A DNA stretch of 64,000 nucleotides from Paenibacillus albidus. GTDB lineage: Bacteria > Bacillota > Bacilli > Paenibacillales > Paenibacillaceae. The stretch covers positions 124,001-188,000 of the forward strand of contig NZ_BMKR01000010.1 in assembly GCF_014644435.1 (NCBI RefSeq), given 5' to 3'. Under the pieces are notes generated by a model that saw only the letters and a program-made list of their open reading frames with translations, made no database searches and was not told where the DNA came from. This document shows positions 7,426-17,463 of the stretch, one piece after another. The translations under genes were made by a program, and so were the position numbers. The first letter of the stretch is position 1, and each line of letters opens with the position of its first letter.

Positions 7426-8529
7426 TTATTGACCGGTATCCACAGTTACACTTCCATTGCTTGAGGATATGTTTACCTCGTAGGTTCCTTTGCCCAGCAC
7501 AGCGGTTCCATGATTATTGTCTTCTCCCTCTTCGAGTACCCAGGGGAGATTTCCTTTCAATGAACCACTGCTTGAATCTCCGGTTACCTTGGCATCCGTA
7601 TCTGCCGGCACACCAAGCACAACCTTGCCGTTGTAGGAGGTCAGCTTCCAGTCTCCCTTTACTGCCGAGTTGAGCGTGATTCTGCCATTGCTGCTCTTGG
7701 CTGTCAAGGCACCGTCAATATTATCGAGCGTCATGGCTCCGTTGGAGCTGACCAGCTCGGTCTCGCCCTGTATGTTCTTAATCGTGAGTGACCCGTTGCT
7801 TGAGTGAGCATTCAGGCCCCCTTGGATATCTTGGATATCCAGCTTGCCATTGGAGCTGTCCACCGTTAAGCCGGATTGAATCCCGGAGGCTTCGATAGAA
7901 CCGTTGCCGCTCTCCACTTTAACAGCCAGATTCTCAGGAAGATTAACGTTCAGATAGGCACTTTTGGTCACGAAGCCGATCTGAATATTGGCCAGCCAGT
8001 TGTCATTCTCTTCCATCTCGAGAACCAGCGTATCCTCTCTGGTTGAGATCTTCCATCTTTTCTTCAGCTCCTGAGCGGCCCCGCTATCGGAACTGCCCGA
8101 AACCAGCAGGCTGCCCTCATATTGAAGCGCGCTTCCGGCAGCCTCGCCGATCACTTTAATCTTGCCATCCGGAATAATGATCTTAACGTTTGTGATCTCA
8201 GGGCCGATCTCCTGTGTTCCGCTAAGCGGAGCCAGCCTGTTATTGCCAAGAAAACCGCTTAACGTGCCCCCGGCCAAAACCGTTTGGCCGGCACTTGCCG
8301 CCACCAGCAATACAATCAAAACAACCGCCCAGCCGCTTATACGGCTTTTGGTATCGGAACGAACAAACAATCTAAGCAGCATTTCTACCCCAAACAGGAT
8401 TAACAAAGCCGGCCACAAGTAGCCCAGCGCTGCGTACGTTATAAGCCCATATTGGGCCATTGCGACAATGATCCCTACTGCGATACATCCCAAGGCAGCG
8501 GTAAAGCTGCCAATTTTCCATCTCCCCAT
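7426..8529 (-). CDS. Membrane-anchored DUF4097 adhesin-like protein
   Basis: 367 residues. The first 90 carry three hydrophobic segments (about 7-24, 30-52, 65-87) like LiaF-type membrane domains. The rest is a beta-rich DUF4097 region with a repeated SSNG motif (DSSNGKLDIQDIQGG, HSSNGSLTIKNIQGE, VSSNGAMTLDNIDGA, KSSNGRITLNSAV, SSSNGSVTVDTG), suggesting a right-handed beta-helix outside the membrane. LiaG and related DUF4097 proteins accompany envelope-stress regulators. It is the last gene of a four-gene operon with an ECF sigma factor, its anti-sigma factor and a small membrane protein, so a role in envelope stress sensing or defence is inferred. Confidence 0.85.
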   Translation of the reverse strand: MGRWKIGSFTAALGCIAVGIIVAMAQYGLITYAALGYLWPALLILFGVEMLLRLFVRSDTKSRISGWAVVLIVLLVAASAGQTVLAGGTLSGFLGNNRLAPLSGTQEIGPEITNVKIIIPDGKIKVIGEAAGSALQYEGSLLVSGSSDSGAAQELKKRWKISTREDTLVLEMEENDNWLANIQIGFVTKSAYLNVNLPENLAVKVESGNGSIEASGIQSGLTVDSSNGKLDIQDIQGGLNAHSSNGSLTIKNIQGETELVSSNGAMTLDNIDGALTAKSSNGRITLNSAVKGDWKLTSYNGKVVLGVPADTDAKVTGDSSSGSLKGNLPWVLEEGEDNNHGTAVLGKGTYEVNISSSNGSVTVDTGQ

Positions 8530-8547
8530 GAAAGACTCCCCGTTTCT

Positions 8548-9045
8548 CTATACTCTAGGATTGCTCTTTAACATTTTGAGCCCATACCCGATCAGTCCCA
8601 GGGACAGCAGGATGGTTCCGATCTCAATCTGGTTCAGGAAGCTCCATACCGCCGGAAAGACGGTGATCAACAGCATCAGAATTCCTGCAGCCACACAGCC
8701 AAAACCTATCCAGGCCGGATTTACCTCATCATGCGGATAACCCGGAGCAGCGTGCATATCCATCATCCATGGTGCACCAAAGCCGTCCGGATGGAACATC
8801 ATCCGCTCATGCTCGGCCGCCGTCAGCTTCATCCAGGCCACCTTTTGCAGTGCATCAAACAGTTGGTAGAACCATAGCGCAGCCAGAACGAATGGGAAAA
8901 TCATCGGCTCGGCCGGAATAAAGATGATGCACAAAGAGGCGCCAAGCATATACTGCACACCAAGTTTTTTGAATCCCAGATACATATGGCCTACCCCCGG
9001 AAGCATAGCCAGAAAAAAGGTGAGCCAGCGTCTTTTCTTAATCAT
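8548..9045 (-). CDS. Multi-pass membrane protein of the sigma-factor operon
   Basis: 165 residues. N-terminal RRWLTFFLAMLPGVGHMYLG resembles the TM2-domain pattern (PGxGHxYxG), followed by a second hydrophobic pair (about 38-62) and two C-terminal segments (about 113-130 and 138-157) with a hydrophilic, Met/His-rich loop between. It lies between the anti-sigma gene and the DUF4097 gene on the same strand with short gaps, so it is probably cotranscribed. Function unknown. Confidence 0.75.
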   Translation of the reverse strand: MIKKRRWLTFFLAMLPGVGHMYLGFKKLGVQYMLGASLCIIFIPAEPMIFPFVLAALWFYQLFDALQKVAWMKLTAAEHERMMFHPDGFGAPWMMDMHAAPGYPHDEVNPAWIGFGCVAAGILMLLITVFPAVWSFLNQIEIGTILLSLGLIGYGLKMLKSNPRV

Positions 9046-9081
9046 ACGACATCCTCCAATATTTGTAATAATATTAGTTAT

Positions 9082-9543
9082 CTATTTGTATCCTTCCGAA
9101 TGGAACCAAGTGGTGACGGATGTTGACACGTGACCGTTTATTTCGGTAATCCCATATGCCAAATTCTCAAACACCCCAAACTGCATCAATAAAAAGGTCA
9201 GGCAGGCAGCAAGACCATAATGCATCCACGCTGTCTTGGGAGCAAAACGGCGTCTGGCCATTGTCGCTTTGACGGTCCGCTCTCTGCGCCCTGTCTCCAA
9301 TTGCTCGATATGCGCCATTACACCCCCCGCAAGATCGGGAATGTCCATCGGAAGTATATCCTCAAGGATGTCCCTGTGAACCTCCATATCTGACCACATG
9401 GCCGACATTTCCCTGGCTTCCTCCAGCCATTCAGCGCAGTCGGGACACGACTCTATGTGCAGACGGATACTCCGTTCCATCTCGGGTGTCATCAAGCCAT
9501 CAATATAGTGCGGCATCCATTCCTTAACCGTTGCACATTTCAT
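9082..9543 (-). CDS. Zinc-finger (HC2/ZAS) anti-sigma factor
   Basis: 153 residues, starting MKCATVK. The N-terminus has the anti-sigma zinc-binding pattern HIESCPDC (His29, Cys33, Cys36, with Cys3 as a possible fourth ligand), and one transmembrane segment lies at about residues 104-122 (GLAACLTFLLMQFGVF), with a short outer tail. It probably holds the adjacent ECF sigma factor at the membrane until a signal arrives. The ATG at 9543 overlaps the sigma stop codon (ATGA) and has GGGAGG 7 nt upstream; the in-frame ATG at 9549 is too close to that site. Confidence 0.87.
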   Translation of the reverse strand: MKCATVKEWMPHYIDGLMTPEMERSIRLHIESCPDCAEWLEEAREMSAMWSDMEVHRDILEDILPMDIPDLAGGVMAHIEQLETGRRERTVKATMARRRFAPKTAWMHYGLAACLTFLLMQFGVFENLAYGITEINGHVSTSVTTWFHSEGYK

Positions 9544-10106
9544 CGCCATTCCTCCCCTGTCTTGCGCATCATCTGCCTCGCCCTGTATAGCTGTGATTCC
9601 ACTGTTTTGACAGAAATCCCTTTCTGATCTGCAATCTCCTGATAGGAATGCCGCTGAAAATAATACATCTGCACAACCGACCGGTACGGTTCCGCCAGAC
9701 TATTCAGATTCTCGCCCAATTCAAAAGAAGCTTCTTTGCGAAGCGCCTCTTGCTCGGGTGTTTGCGACGTTACCCAGTCATTCTCCGTATATTCGGCCAT
9801 ACTCCGGTGCCGCCATTCCCTGTCATTGGCCCGTTTCCAGTCCAGGCAGGTCCGGTAAGCAATCCGGTACAGCCAAGTGGAGAAAGAGGATTGTCCCCGG
9901 AAGGAAGGGAGTGCTTTATAGGCTTTGATAAAAACCTCCTGGGCCATATCCTTGGCCGACTCGGCTTCTCCTGTAATCTTAATGCATACTCTGTACACCA
10001 TGCCCTGATACCGTGTCACCAAATGCCCAAAGGCCTGATGCTGACCGTCCAGCACGGCAGAAATCCACTCTGCCTCTTCCAGTGTTCTCCCCTCCTCCAG
10101 CTTCAT
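9540..10106 (-). CDS. ECF RNA polymerase sigma factor
   Basis: About 188 residues. Region 2 is seen in AFGHLVTRYQGMVYRVC...DMAQEVFIKAYKALPSFRGQSSFSTWLYRIAYRTCLDWKR (split here), and region 4 in the helix-turn-helix HSYQEIADQKGISVKTVESQLYRARQMMR. It is closest in style to SigW-like ECF factors. The start is unclear: neither the ATG at 10106 nor the in-frame TTG at 10151 has a good ribosome binding site; ATG is preferred. It overlaps the anti-sigma gene by 4 nt, showing translational coupling. No classic autoregulatory GAAAC -35 was found upstream, but a perfect Spo0A-box match lies 130 bp upstream. Confidence 0.88.
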   Translation of the reverse strand: MKLEEGRTLEEAEWISAVLDGQHQAFGHLVTRYQGMVYRVCIKITGEAESAKDMAQEVFIKAYKALPSFRGQSSFSTWLYRIAYRTCLDWKRANDREWRHRSMAEYTENDWVTSQTPEQEALRKEASFELGENLNSLAEPYRSVVQMYYFQRHSYQEIADQKGISVKTVESQLYRARQMMRKTGEEWR

Positions 10107-10151
10107 AAAGTTAGACGCCGGTAATCCGCCTATCCCTGCAGTCCCGTACAA

Positions 10152-10467
10152 ATAATTTATTTAAAAATAACGAAAAAATGATTTTCTCTAAATTCTGACA
10201 ACAAACCTGTATATTTTTAGAAGGAAAACGCCGGATTTTGTCGAAATACTTTATCTATTATAACAAAATGAAGACCTCTCTTATGATTTCTAAAACGAAA
10301 TAATTAAAGCAACCTGCCCACATTATGCTTGCAAGCTGCCAAGTGAAGACCTAAAATATGGCTGTGTAAGCTATAAGTAAGGCTCATATGATTCACTCCG
10401 GTACCCTTTTAGCCGAAATATTAAATGTACACTTTCAAATATACTGAGTCTGAGTGGTGAAACAGCA
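10152..10467. other. 316-bp divergent intergenic region
   Basis: AT-rich gap between two divergent regulators. Apart from the 0A box and two short direct repeats (TGAAGACCT-like at about 10269 and 10343) no RNA structure or small gene was seen. Confidence 0.5.
10236..10246. promoter_or_regulatory. Spo0A box (0A box) between divergent genes
   Basis: TTTTGTCGAAA contains the optimal core TGTCGAA with the preferred T-rich lead. It lies between the ECF sigma gene (130 bp away) and the response regulator gene (222 bp away). Confidence 0.4.
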
Positions 10468-11613
10468 ATGATCCAGGCAGTATTAGTAGATGATGAACGA
10501 CTTGCCCTTATGAAATTGGAGCGGATGCTAAAGGAACATAAGTCCGTGAATATTGCCGCTGCATATACCGATCCCTCCGAAGCTGTTCAAGGAGTGGTTC
10601 AATGGAAACCCGACGTTATCTTTTTGGATATTGACATGCCTGAGCTGAACGGGCTGCAGGCCGCGGAAATTATGCAGGGGCTGTGCCCTGATGCCGATAT
10701 TGTGTTCGTAACAGCATATAACAATTATGCGATGGAAGCCTTTGAAGTAAATGCTCTGGATTATGTACTGAAGCCTGTGCAGCACGAACGGCTGATCAAG
10801 ACGGTCCAGAGGCTGGAGGATCGGCTTGCCTTGACAACCACGGCCTCCAAACCGGAGGAGGAACTAATGATCCGCTGCTTTCAGTCGCTGCGCTTCGACC
10901 GCGGAGGGCAGTCCGTAACCGGTCTGCGTTGGCGGACGACCAAAGCCCAGGAACTGTTCGCCTATCTGCTGCACAACCGTAACCGATTCGTCAGCAAAGA
11001 TACGTTAATTGAGTTGCTCTGGCCTGAGTTCACCTTCAAAAGGGCCTCGACCCACTTATACACGACGATCTATCAAGTGCGGCAATGTCTCAAGCAAAGC
11101 GGTGTCGAACTGCAGATCAATAACTTCAGCGGCGGGGAAGGTTATACACTGGAGACGGGTTCAATGCTTGTCGATGTGACCCAATGGGAGAACGGCATTC
11201 TTAATCTGGGACCCATCGGGGAACACAACTGTGCAGAGCATCAGCATTTGTTCGATCTTTACACCGGTGACTATTTCGGTGACTATGATTACCTTTGGGC
11301 TGAAAGTGAACGCCAGCGTCTGCGGACAATCTGGCTGCATCATGCAATGGGTATAGCCGATTATTATACTAACAGCCGTAAAATCCCCGAGGCGGTTACT
11401 GTCTATCAGCGGATCGTGCAGCTGCAGCCTTATTTTGAGCAGGGATATCTCGGTTTAATGAAGGTCTACGACAGCATAGGGGAACGTATAGCGGTAGAAG
11501 AACAATATAGAATTCTCACGGATTTGCTAAGGGGAGAGCTCAGTATCCAGCTGCCGGACAATATAGAGCGCTGGTATGAGCAGTGGAAGATGCAGAATCT
11601 GCGGAGCAGCTAA
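10468..11613 (+). CDS. Response regulator with wHTH and BTAD domains (orphan)
   Basis: 381 residues. A receiver domain fills residues 1-120: acidic pocket VDDER (8-9), phosphoacceptor Asp54 in FLDIDMP, conserved Thr in VFVTAYN and Lys in YVLKPV. A winged helix follows (about 135-235, RWRTTKAQELFAYLLHNRNRFVSKDTLIELLWP), then a bacterial transcriptional activation domain (BTAD) of TPR-like helices to the end. The layout resembles SARP-like regulators fused to a receiver. No histidine kinase gene is nearby, so the phosphodonor is unknown. It is divergent from the ECF sigma operon and could share its regulatory gap. Confidence 0.9.
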   Translation: MIQAVLVDDERLALMKLERMLKEHKSVNIAAAYTDPSEAVQGVVQWKPDVIFLDIDMPELNGLQAAEIMQGLCPDADIVFVTAYNNYAMEAFEVNALDYVLKPVQHERLIKTVQRLEDRLALTTTASKPEEELMIRCFQSLRFDRGGQSVTGLRWRTTKAQELFAYLLHNRNRFVSKDTLIELLWPEFTFKRASTHLYTTIYQVRQCLKQSGVELQINNFSGGEGYTLETGSMLVDVTQWENGILNLGPIGEHNCAEHQHLFDLYTGDYFGDYDYLWAESERQRLRTIWLHHAMGIADYYTNSRKIPEAVTVYQRIVQLQPYFEQGYLGLMKVYDSIGERIAVEEQYRILTDLLRGELSIQLPDNIERWYEQWKMQNLRSS

Positions 11614-11620
11614 ACAAAAG

Positions 11621-11654
11621 ACAAAGACACCCGGATGATTCCGGGTGTCTTTGT
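11621..11654. terminator. Bidirectional terminator
   Basis: Perfect 14-bp arms ACAAAGACACCCGG / CCGGGTGTCTTTGT between convergent genes. Confidence 0.9.
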
Positions 11655-11727
11655 GTATTTCCCAAAGTCCGTTCTTAACAAAACTCTTGTTTTAGAACTT
11701 GATTTAGAGCTGGCTGCCTAATTCACT

Positions 11728-14700
11728 TTATGGTTTGGCGCGTTTGAATTTCCTGGTCAGCACCAGTCCAAGAATCACCAGGGCGGCCCCTGCCAGGTAA
11801 AGCGGAAGCGGGCTTTCTTCACCTGTCTGTGGAAGTATAGCAGACTTGTTCCCTTTGCCCTTACCGTTTCCTGGTTCATCGGTTACTGTACCCAGAGGTA
11901 TTTCTTCGACAATAATTTCGATTTCGGTTTCTTCCTCATTTCCATCTTCATCGGTGACAATAATCGTGAATTTGTCTTTTCCGATAAAACCAGGATCCGG
12001 AGTATAGATCCATTTCCCATTGTCGGTGAAGGTAACCTTACCATGCGCAGGCTGTTCGCCAATGCTTGGAATACCTCCAAGCGGAATCTCGCCTTCAATC
12101 GGAACTTCCTCCGTTGTAGTCTCCTGCTTCACAACCGGAGTACTGGTGGCTGCAGGTTCACTTGGCACTGCTGTTGGTTCCGTAGTAGGTTCCACAGCTG
12201 GCGTAGATGTTGCTGCTGGTGTTGCTGTTGCCTCCGGTGTTGGCGCAGTAGTTACACCAGGCGTCGGCGATGGCTCTGAAGTTACGATGACCCCTGGCAC
12301 GGATGTAGGAGTCGAGCTCGGCGTTGTTGGCGTCCAAGGAATTACCGGCGTCTCCGTTGTTACTGGTGTTGGTACCGGTGTTGGTGCTGTTGTTGGTGCT
12401 GTTGTTGGTATTGTTGTTGGTGCTGTTGTTGGTATTGTTGTTGGTGCTGTTGTCGGCGTCGGTGTTGCTGTTGGCGCTGTTGTTGGCGTCGGTGTTGGCT
12501 TCACTGTTGGTACTGGAGTCGCCGTTGGCGCCGGTGTTGCTGTAGCCATTAATTTGTTCTTGAAGTCCAGTGTAGTGTCGCTGTCAAGCGTCACCGGATG
12601 TTCCGTGGAATCAAGAATATACCCTGCAGGTGCAGCCGTTTCGATCAGGATATATTTCCCTGCCCACAGGTTTTTGAATACTGCCGTTCCTTCTGTACCG
12701 GTGACGATGGTTTTCACCAGAGCGCGGTCCGTTCCGGACAAGCGGTACAATTCAAAGGTTGCTCCGCTGAGCAGCTTGGAAGGATTCGTCTCGTCAACCT
12801 TTTTCACCGTCAGAATTTTTCTTGTACCGTCTCCTGTACCTGATCCGCTGGATACTCCGACAATAACCTCTTCGGAAGTTTCTTTGGACACAACCTTTAC
12901 ATTTTCACCTTCGAGTTTAACCGTATTCGTAACCTTGTCCCCATTATTCGCTACAATCAGGGATTGGTATTCAAGAATATAAGCCGTATCAATGTCCTTG
13001 GTGAAGCTTAATACGAAAGTCTGCTTGCCTGTATCATCATCTGTCGTAATGTCAAGCGTATAATCCGTACCTTTGGCAAGCTCGGTACTCTTGGAGATGT
13101 CCCCATTAACTGCAACCTTAGTGGAGAACAGGTGGAAGGAATCCGCCAGCAGAATTTGATTGCCGCTTGGCTCATCCGTCAGCTTGGCTTTTTTCACAAC
13201 TGACTGGTTGCGGTTAATATTAATCTTCCAATTGATTTTGCCGCCGCTTTGCGTACCCTCTTTGTGAACATATTCCCCGCTCTTGGGCACATTCACGGAA
13301 GCCTTCAAAACTTTGGACTCCGCCTTGACCCCATCCAACAATTTAGCTGTGTTGTTGAACGTGGTATCGATAAGCTGGCCATCCAGAGTGGTTTTGAACA
13401 CAATATAGTAAGGTTTGGTGATTGAGTTGTTGAATTTCACCCGTAGCGGGTTGCCTTCAGTAATTGTGTACTCACTTTCGTTTACACTGGTTCCCTGTTT
13501 CGGGTCACCGTTCGTTCCAATTTCCATATTCAACACTTTAACGGAATCCTTAACCAGAACCTGTCCGTCACCTGCCGGTAGCGTATCTACTACTTCAGCG
13601 TTCGCAATCGTTTTGCCGTTATAGTTGACACCGATAATCCAGGTGATCTCTTTGGTAATTGCATTGTATGATCCGTTTTTGAAACCATTGTTCTTCGCTT
13701 CATCACGTGGATTAAAGGTGGCGCTATCGGTCCGGGTCAGAACATCTGTGGAAATCGCACTTTCTTTCCAATAGATCTCCCCTTTGTTGATAAAACTTGC
13801 CGCTTTTGCCGGGTCCCGCCAGTCGTAGTTCAACCAGTCGTTGTTGAATTCCGTTTTGTAGGTAATGGTATGCTTTTCGGTAATCGGTCCATCAAACTTC
13901 ACTTCAAAGCCGTTATTTTCCTTGACCGGGGTCGTATAGATGACCTCATATTCCGAAGCAGGCACTACATTGCCGGATGAGTTTTTAATAACCAGCGTGC
14001 CTGGAATAAACTTCAGTCCGCCTTGGGTGAAGCTGTCCTTTAGGACAACATCGTACATATCGTACTTGTCGTCGTTAATAATGATTTCCCATTCTACCGT
14101 CTTGTTGAGGTAATCCACGGCCCCTTTATTTTTATTAATAATGACCTGATGGGTGTTTTGTTCGGCATTATCAGTATGAGTATCAGAGGTTACTGTATTA
14201 TGGATGGTCTGATCACCATCGACACGATCTGCTGCTTTCGTCTGATACTCAATTTTATACGCGGAAGAAACAGCATTTTTAAAGTTTAGCTGGAACCCAT
14301 TTTTGCCGGTATCACTTGCAGTGGTAACGGTGTAATCCGATGCTGACAGTTCCGCTCCTTTAGTCTCCTTGCCTGAAAGATCCAGAGTAACCGGATAGAC
14401 TTTGATCGACCCATCTACCAATTTATGGGCATCATCAAACAAGTCCTTTACCCAAGCCTTGGACTGTGCAATCGACTTTTCGTTGTAGTTATATTTGATT
14501 GCCCAGGAAATGGTCTGAGAGGCGGGATCATATTTTGTCACTTCTTTCTCCAAAGGTTCCCCGTACTGCACATTCACTGTAGCCGAAGCCGAAACGGCAG
14601 ACTGGTTATCCCCTTTTAAAGTCCCCGTATTGACAAAAGATGTTACGTTCCTATCGGTAATTTCAGTCGTATATGTGATCTCATAAGCACCCGTAATCGG

Positions 14701-15513
14701 GGAAGCTACAAATTGAATGTCCAGCACGCCGTCAACTACATTTGCAGTGTATTGGCTGCTGTCCAGCAAAGGGCCCTGAGTTGCCGTTCCGTCAAGGTTG
14801 ACCTTCAGTTCGTAGACCTTAATATTGGCCGGATCTCCGAGCCCCGCCGGCATGGGATCGCTGATTACCGCATTTGTAATGCTCTTCAAGCTTTTGTTTA
14901 CTTGGAGTGTCCAATCAATGTTTTTGGCATTGTAGCCTGCAGGAGTTCCGCTTTTCTCAATCAGAGAGGTGGTATTCGGCTTAAAGTTGACCGTAACTAC
15001 ATATGGCCCTCCATTAATAGGGAAAACAATCTCCTGTTTCGTACTCCCTGTTATCGTCTGCTTGTCAAATTCGGTCTTCACCTGGATGGTTCCATGAACA
15101 CCCGCATGCGTTTCGATATAATCATTAAATGTCATTACGGTCTCATGTGTGGCCTCTTTCACCACAAAATAACCTACCTCATTGCCACCAATAACAAGCG
15201 GCAGCGGGCCGATGTCATTGAAGAGCTTGAACTGCTCCGGCAGCTTAAAAGTAAAGGTATCGCCAGCCTTATACGAGTGGCCATCCTGAAGCGCCCATGT
15301 ATAGTCCAGCTGTACTTTGGAGCCCTGTTCATATACGGCGTCGGTCACCGTCTGGCCGTCCTTATTGTACACAGCCATCGTTACACTAGTTATAATATCC
15401 GTGTCCGCTTCAATTCCTGCAGCCTGGACTTCATTCGTGAAGCCGGGACCAAAGTTCCACTGCGAAAAAAGCAGGATAATAACCAGGATTGCTGCCAATC
15501 TTTTCTTCATCAT
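11728..15513 (-). CDS. LPxTG-anchored adhesin with Cna/SpaA domains
   Basis: 1261 residues from MMKKRLAA; the longer reading to 15759 crosses a terminator and lacks a signal peptide. Order: Sec signal peptide (1-33, cleavage near VQA-AG); about 860 residues of repeated Ig-like adhesin domains, in which a motif like NIDWTLQVN recurs five times (also ISWAIKYNYN, VEWEIIIND, ITWIIGVNYN, INWKININR), as in collagen-binding/SDR-type domains; one SpaA/prealbumin-like domain (about 897-987, LTVKKVDETNPSKLLSGATFELY); a Thr/Pro/Ala stalk (about 988-1134); a cadherin-like domain (GKWIYTPDPGFIGKDKFTIIV); and a sorting signal LPQTGEE, hydrophobic segment and RKFKRAKP. A sortase would attach it to peptidoglycan; none is in the window. 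Likely role: surface adhesion or matrix contact. Confidence 0.9.
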   Translation of the reverse strand: MMKKRLAAILVIILLFSQWNFGPGFTNEVQAAGIEADTDIITSVTMAVYNKDGQTVTDAVYEQGSKVQLDYTWALQDGHSYKAGDTFTFKLPEQFKLFNDIGPLPLVIGGNEVGYFVVKEATHETVMTFNDYIETHAGVHGTIQVKTEFDKQTITGSTKQEIVFPINGGPYVVTVNFKPNTTSLIEKSGTPAGYNAKNIDWTLQVNKSLKSITNAVISDPMPAGLGDPANIKVYELKVNLDGTATQGPLLDSSQYTANVVDGVLDIQFVASPITGAYEITYTTEITDRNVTSFVNTGTLKGDNQSAVSASATVNVQYGEPLEKEVTKYDPASQTISWAIKYNYNEKSIAQSKAWVKDLFDDAHKLVDGSIKVYPVTLDLSGKETKGAELSASDYTVTTASDTGKNGFQLNFKNAVSSAYKIEYQTKAADRVDGDQTIHNTVTSDTHTDNAEQNTHQVIINKNKGAVDYLNKTVEWEIIINDDKYDMYDVVLKDSFTQGGLKFIPGTLVIKNSSGNVVPASEYEVIYTTPVKENNGFEVKFDGPITEKHTITYKTEFNNDWLNYDWRDPAKAASFINKGEIYWKESAISTDVLTRTDSATFNPRDEAKNNGFKNGSYNAITKEITWIIGVNYNGKTIANAEVVDTLPAGDGQVLVKDSVKVLNMEIGTNGDPKQGTSVNESEYTITEGNPLRVKFNNSITKPYYIVFKTTLDGQLIDTTFNNTAKLLDGVKAESKVLKASVNVPKSGEYVHKEGTQSGGKINWKININRNQSVVKKAKLTDEPSGNQILLADSFHLFSTKVAVNGDISKSTELAKGTDYTLDITTDDDTGKQTFVLSFTKDIDTAYILEYQSLIVANNGDKVTNTVKLEGENVKVVSKETSEEVIVGVSSGSGTGDGTRKILTVKKVDETNPSKLLSGATFELYRLSGTDRALVKTIVTGTEGTAVFKNLWAGKYILIETAAPAGYILDSTEHPVTLDSDTTLDFKNKLMATATPAPTATPVPTVKPTPTPTTAPTATPTPTTAPTTIPTTAPTTIPTTAPTTAPTPVPTPVTTETPVIPWTPTTPSSTPTSVPGVIVTSEPSPTPGVTTAPTPEATATPAATSTPAVEPTTEPTAVPSEPAATSTPVVKQETTTEEVPIEGEIPLGGIPSIGEQPAHGKVTFTDNGKWIYTPDPGFIGKDKFTIIVTDEDGNEEETEIEIIVEEIPLGTVTDEPGNGKGKGNKSAILPQTGEESPLPLYLAGAALVILGLVLTRKFKRAKP
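12362..12545. repeat. Low-complexity triplet-type repeats coding the TP-rich stalk
   Basis: Iterations of a short unit such as GTTGTTGGTGCT / GTTGTTGGTATT, read on the minus strand as TTAPTTIPTTAPTT. Such DNA can change length by slippage without breaking the frame. Confidence 0.75.
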
Positions 15514-15663
15514 TCCTTGAGTACGCCTCCGTTTCTTTAATGCCTGATTGTGATTCTTGATTCCTGTTGATTGGATTTTACTTACTCTGTTTTGGCTATA
15601 CTCAACTGTAATCCAGGCACATGAACAATTTCTGAACAAGACGGCAATACTTGGAGACAACAA

Positions 15664-15712
15664 CAAAAAAGCCGCCCCAACCGCAGATTTTCGTCTACGA
15701 TCAGAGCAGCTT
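15664..15712 (-). terminator. Terminator of the ilvBHC operon
   Basis: Minus-strand arms AAGCTGCTCT and GGGGCGGCTT (with G-U pairs) followed by TTTTTTG, about 95 nt past the ilvC stop. Confidence 0.65.
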
Positions 15713-15805
15713 TGATGTGATAGAACCCTCAAATGCGGCTCGCATATGTGCGGCCGCATCTGAGAATTGCAGTATAGGTTTAGTTAATAGTTCAAGTATA
15801 TGAAC

Positions 15806-16813
<1,008 letters not shown>

Positions 16814-16834
16814 TTAAATTGGGACCCATCGTAA

Positions 16835-16893
16835 AGAGCGGGTGCTTCAAGAGCATACTGTCATAGAAACGCTGCTCCTCAAGCTCCCGCTCT
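16835..16893 (-). promoter_or_regulatory. Large intercistronic hairpin before ilvC
   Basis: On the minus strand AGAGCGGG-GCTT-GAGCA pairs with TGCTC-AAGC-CCCGCTCT across short internal loops, about 17 bp in all. The weak T-tail (TTTACG) argues against an efficient terminator. In the Bacillus subtilis ilv-leu operon mRNA processing and a 5' stem-loop stabilise the ilvC segment; this hairpin sits where such an element would be. Confidence 0.6.
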
Positions 16894-16978
16894 TTCGCGG
16901 GAATACCTTTCATTATCCTCTATCATAGCAGATTAAAGCTAACAAGCAGTAATTCGTTAAAGCCGTAAACTATGCTCT

Positions 16979-17461
16979 TTAAGCATTACCACGGATCATC
17001 GCCGTAACACCGGTACGGGAGAGCTCTTTTATGCCGTATGGCTTCAGCAGCTCAATCATCGCATCAATCTTTTGGGTATCTCCTACAGCCTGTACCAAAA
17101 GACTACTACTGCCGATATCTACAACGGAAGCGCGGAAGGTCTCGACTACACCCATAATTTCGGGACGTTCCGATGGCTCAGCCTTCACTTTAATCAGTGC
17201 CAATTCCCGGGCAACCATCGGTTTGGAGCTCAAATCAACCACTTTAATGACATCAATGAGTTTATAGAGCTGTTTCTCTATCTGTTCCAGAGTAGCCTGG
17301 TCACCCAGCGTCACGATGACCATCCGGGACAGTCCAATCTCTTCGGACTGCCCGACAGTAATACTCTCAATATTGAATCCGCGGCGGCCGAACAGGCCCG
17401 ACACCCGCTGCAGCACACCCGGCTGGTCATTCACCAATACAGCAATCGTATGTTTCAACAC
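16979..17461 (-). CDS. ilvH: Acetolactate synthase, small regulatory subunit
   Basis: 160 residues: an N-terminal ACT domain (HTIAVLVNDQPGVLQRVSGLFGRRG, then FNIESITVG) and the C-terminal regulatory domain. It binds the catalytic subunit IlvB and gives feedback inhibition, usually by valine. It starts at GTG with GGGAG about 10 nt upstream, 2 nt after the ilvB stop codon, so translation is coupled. Confidence 0.96.
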   Translation of the reverse strand: MLKHTIAVLVNDQPGVLQRVSGLFGRRGFNIESITVGQSEEIGLSRMVIVTLGDQATLEQIEKQLYKLIDVIKVVDLSSKPMVARELALIKVKAEPSERPEIMGVVETFRASVVDIGSSSLLVQAVGDTQKIDAMIELLKPYGIKELSRTGVTAMIRGNA

Positions 17462-17463
17462 GG

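Noticed and set aside
12020..12982. 320-codon plus-strand frame antisense to the adhesin stalk
   Set aside because: Val/Gly/Thr low complexity is the mirror of the Thr/Pro-coding repeats.
15514..15759. N-terminal extension of the adhesin frame
   Set aside because: It would precede the signal peptide and cross the ilv operon terminator.
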